Origin: Acetivibrio sp964564015
GTDB lineage: Bacteria; Bacillota; Clostridia; Acetivibrionales; Acetivibrionaceae
Length of the DNA: 64,000 nt
Direction: 5' to 3'
NCBI GenBank assembly: GCA_964564015.1
Contig: CAZLZR010000010.1
Location: 1-64,000 of the forward strand
The notes under the pieces were generated by a model that worked only from the letters and a program-made list of their open reading frames with translations, was not told the DNA's origin and ran no database searches. The number at the start of each line of letters is the position of its first letter. Position 1 is the stretch's first letter. The position numbers were made by a program, and so were the translations under genes. Positions 61,911-64,000 of this stretch are shown here, in pieces.

Positions 61911-62327
61911 ATAATGAATTGTGATGTGGCGTGTTTTAGCATTAACAAAATTAAATGGTAGTGTTAAAATACACCATAATCTAGGTGAAATTTACATTTG
62001 AATTTTATATACAGTTAGATATAATTGAATTATGGGAACCTATGAATTAGAAGAAAAATGCCAAGTAGATTTGTAATTGAATTAATATATTTCACAGCTT
62101 TAAGCTGGTGGTGTGGAGCATATCTATATTACTTGATAAAAGTTTTTATTAAGTCATTTCAATGAATAGATGCTACTCTTAAATATTAGTTTTTCTTCTA
62201 GATAGGTTCCACACTACATAAGTGAAAATATAAACTCCTCTTAATTAATGTCCTGTTTATAAAGAAACAGGGTGTATAGAATTTTGATGGGTTATAATTA
62301 AAATACTCATAGACGAATGGAGCGATA
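61911..62327. other. Spacer before the deacetylase gene, with nested inverted repeats
   Basis: This spacer of 417 bases has no gene. Within 62111-62214 several complementary segments nest: GTGTGGA/TCCACAC, GCATATCTAT/ATAGATGC and ACTTGATAAAA/TTTTTATTAAGT. A further small hairpin CCTGTTT/GAAACAGG lies near 62250-62270. TATAAT near 62294 may belong to the deacetylase promoter. Confidence 0.45.
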
Positions 62328-63461
62328 ATGATGACTTCTATATTTAGAGCAAGTCTTGCAAAAAGTTCAGCGGTAATTATGGTAACCTTATCTCTTATGT
62401 TGTCAGGATGTTCGAACAGTTCTAAAATAAACGATAATAAAAATCCGGCTGTTTCATCACTACCTTCTGCAGTGCCAACTGAAAATGCAGTCGTTTCGCC
62501 AACACCTGAAAAGGTTGAAGCTACTCCGGCTCCCACAATTGATGTTCAGGCGGTCAAACCGGATGAATCAGGTAAAATAATGGTTGTAATGTTTCACAAC
62601 TTTGTGGAGTCCTTTACACCGTCAAAATATGACAATGGAGAATATACTACGACTTTTGACGAGTTCAGGAAGCTTTTGCCCAGCCTTTATGAAAAAGGTT
62701 ACAGACTTACCAGTATGACTGATTATTTAAATAATAACATTTCCGTACCGGCAGGATGCATACCGATGATATTTACTTTTGATGATGGTACGCAAGGACA
62801 ATTTAACCTTGTAAACGAGGGGGGAAACCTTGTTGCCAATAAAAATTCGGCAGTAGGGATTATTGAAGAATTTAACAAAACCCACCCTGATTTTGGTGTT
62901 GAAGGCACATTCTATGTAAATCTTGGAAATAGTACATTCAATGGTGAAGGCACCTTGGAGCAGAGATTGAAATATCTTGCCGATAAGGGTTTTGAGATTG
63001 GTAATCATACTTATACTCATATAAATCTTAAGGAAGCTAAAGATGCTAATCACATTCAAAAGGAAATAGGTCTCAATCAGAAGACTATGTATGAATTAAT
63101 ACCGGAATACAAAATGAATACTTTTTCGCTACCTTATGGTGCTCCTTCGAAAAACTTACAGGAATATGTTCATAAAGGTGAGTATGAAGGAACAAAGTAT
63201 GAGAACTTTGGAATAATGGAAGTCGGTTGGGATCCTGCGTTTTCTCCGGTAAGCAAATCGTTTAATCCGCTTTCCATCCACAGAGTAAGAGCATCAGGTA
63301 TTAATCCTGTGGATGCTGATCTGGCATGGTGGATTAAAAACCTTACAAGAGAAGGTCAATATATCAGTGATGGTAATGCCGATACAGTAACAATACCCAA
63401 GTCCAAGGAAGAAAATGTTGATAGCACTAAACTTCAGGGAAAGAGTTTGGTGACATATTAG
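62328..63461 (+). CDS. Polysaccharide deacetylase lipoprotein
   Basis: A 377-residue predicted lipoprotein with lipobox LMLSGC (Cys at residue 28), a Pro/Ser linker to about 80 and a NodB-type deacetylase domain (about 88-310). Motif 1 is FTFDDGTQG, motif 2 is GNHTYTHINL, and SLPYGAPS occupies the third motif. It should remove acetyl groups from peptidoglycan or another polysaccharide outside the membrane. Start is ATG 62328 or 62331, after GGAGCG. Next to the LtaS-like gene, it suggests a small envelope-modification neighbourhood. Confidence 0.9.
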   Translation: MMTSIFRASLAKSSAVIMVTLSLMLSGCSNSSKINDNKNPAVSSLPSAVPTENAVVSPTPEKVEATPAPTIDVQAVKPDESGKIMVVMFHNFVESFTPSKYDNGEYTTTFDEFRKLLPSLYEKGYRLTSMTDYLNNNISVPAGCIPMIFTFDDGTQGQFNLVNEGGNLVANKNSAVGIIEEFNKTHPDFGVEGTFYVNLGNSTFNGEGTLEQRLKYLADKGFEIGNHTYTHINLKEAKDANHIQKEIGLNQKTMYELIPEYKMNTFSLPYGAPSKNLQEYVHKGEYEGTKYENFGIMEVGWDPAFSPVSKSFNPLSIHRVRASGINPVDADLAWWIKNLTREGQYISDGNADTVTIPKSKEENVDSTKLQGKSLVTY

Positions 63462-63490
63462 TATTTAACAAAAGATCATATTTTGCATTT

Positions 63491-63528
63491 AAATAACACT
63501 GGCTTGTTTCGTGCCAGTGTTATTTTTA
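63491..63528 (+). terminator. Terminator after the deacetylase gene
   Basis: ATAACACTGGC (63493-63503) pairs perfectly with GCCAGTGTTAT (63512-63522), followed by TTTTT. Confidence 0.9.
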
Positions 63529-63562
63529 ATGCCTAAGAAAGTGATTTTCTTTCTAGTATTAT

Positions 63563-63632
63563 AAAAGTCTACCGAAAGGCTGTTACTGTAGAGGAGTAAC
63601 ATGGATTTAAATCAGCGAAGCCGACTTTTTTC
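63563..63632 (+). promoter_or_regulatory. Nested structured leader of unknown class
   Basis: Outer arms AAAAGTC (63563-63569) and GACTTTT (63623-63629) end in a T run. Inside them are GGC/GCC (63578-63580 and 63620-63622) and TGTTACT/AGTAACA (63581-63587 and 63595-63601), followed by the palindrome ATTTAAAT. It lies about 90 bases before the last gene. It looks like a compact RNA with a terminator stem, but matches no riboswitch I recognise. Confidence 0.5.
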
Positions 63633-63719
63633 TATTTAGCAAATATGACAGGTAGTTGTCAGTTATTTGTGATATATTAGTTGTAATAGAAAAATATGTG
63701 ATAGAGGAGTGGATACGTT

Positions 63720-64000
63720 ATGACAGTTGAACAACTGCTTTCAATCGATAAAAATAATATGAAGGAAGCTTCAATAAATATTCCGAAAGATGATTTGGCA
63801 CAACTTGTTGAATGGTTGGCTGAGAAAGATGATAAAATCAGGTATCAGGCTTTTTTGTTATTGCAGCAAAGGTCTCAAGAATTGGATGATGTTTACCCTT
63901 ACTGGGATACTTTCAGGCTAAAGTTGAAAAGCGATAATTCGTATCAGAGAAGCATTGGAGTTATGCTAATTGCTGAAAATGTAAAATGGGATAAGGATGA
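63720..64000 (+). CDS. HEAT-like repeat protein (partial, runs off the window)
   Basis: The first 93 residues of a protein that continues past the window. The segments RYQAFLLLQQRSQEL and QRSIGVMLIAENVKWD look like paired amphipathic helices of HEAT-type repeats, implying a scaffold or protein-binding role. No catalytic motif is seen in this part. Start ATG lies behind ATAGAGGAGTG. The structured element upstream may control it. I do not recognise the family. Confidence 0.7.
   Translation, partial: MTVEQLLSIDKNNMKEASINIPKDDLAQLVEWLAEKDDKIRYQAFLLLQQRSQELDDVYPYWDTFRLKLKSDNSYQRSIGVMLIAENVKWDKD

Noticed and set aside
1..64000. CRISPR array, prophage or defence island
   Set aside because: No regularly spaced repeats, integrase, phage structural or recognisable defence genes were seen on either strand.

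Overview
The window is from a low-GC, anaerobic, spore-forming Firmicute, most likely a Clostridium cluster III (Acetivibrio/Ruminiclostridium-type) bacterium. This is inferred from AT-rich DNA with strong AGGAGG ribosome binding sites, a complete spoIIA operon and spoVA cluster, spore photoproduct lyase, clostridial orders such as hprK-PHP-murB-rapZ-yvcK-whiA-HPr and gapA-pgk-tpiA-gpmI-eno-secG-rnr, and a membrane-anchored protein with a family 3 cellulose-binding module. TTG start codons are unusually common. I found no prophage, transposase gene, CRISPR array or recognisable defence island; this is mostly core chromosome.

Layout. 1-3.2 kb: a VWA-like protein whose 5' end is replaced by a perfect hairpin, a YjbQ enzyme and a PilZ protein. 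3.2-7.3 kb: an FMN riboswitch controlling ribD-ribE-ribBA-ribH. 7.4-8.6 kb: a second PilZ paralogue on the minus strand and two glycine tRNAs. 8.6-18.5 kb: the HPr kinase/cell-wall/central-carbon control block (hprK, PHP phosphoesterase, murB, GNAT, rapZ, yvcK, glycogen debranching enzyme, whiA, HPr). 18.5-24.4 kb: forespore genes (spoIIAA-AB-sigF behind a sigma-H-like promoter, a 60-residue membrane protein, spoVAC-AD-AEb-AEa, splB on the minus strand). 24.8-29.4 kb: cheX, trmL, an M20 peptidase, pfkA and a DUF2156 protein. 29.6-44.4 kb: lower glycolysis, interrupted by an SDR, GtrA, a DUF4349 lipoprotein and the CBM3 protein, then secG, an HD protein, RNase R and DUF523. 44.4-50.1 kb: a Ser-only HPr-like protein, mtaB, ireB, an aldo/keto reductase-ferredoxin, ruvX, DUF1292 and a DUF3048 lipoprotein. 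50.4-57.9 kb: the TIGR03960/TIGR03936 radical-SAM pair, RNase E/G, the L21 leader with rplU-prp-rpmA, obgE, a small Cys protein and yhbY. 57.9-64 kb: DUF4364, a short QueG-like ferredoxin, a pseudo-receiver/zinc-ribbon protein, an LtaS-like synthase, a polysaccharide deacetylase lipoprotein and the start of a HEAT-like protein.

Functionally, carbon-flux control (HprK, HPr, Ser-only HPr, RapZ, YvcK) lies beside the glycolytic enzymes it would be expected to influence, and the Prp protease lies next to the L27 precursor it should process.

The most unusual content is non-coding. An imperfect structured repeat occurs three times (10838-10944, 14945-15047 and, inverted, 28222-28365): a conserved half of about 60 bp followed by a hairpin whose sequence differs but whose pairing is kept. 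A GC-rich cluster of hairpins lies at 10542-10780 with a partial relative at 3475-3520. An inverted repeat at the end of the glycogen debranching gene is flanked by near-identical 14-bp direct repeats. Other unexplained structured spacers lie before mtaB and before the last gene.
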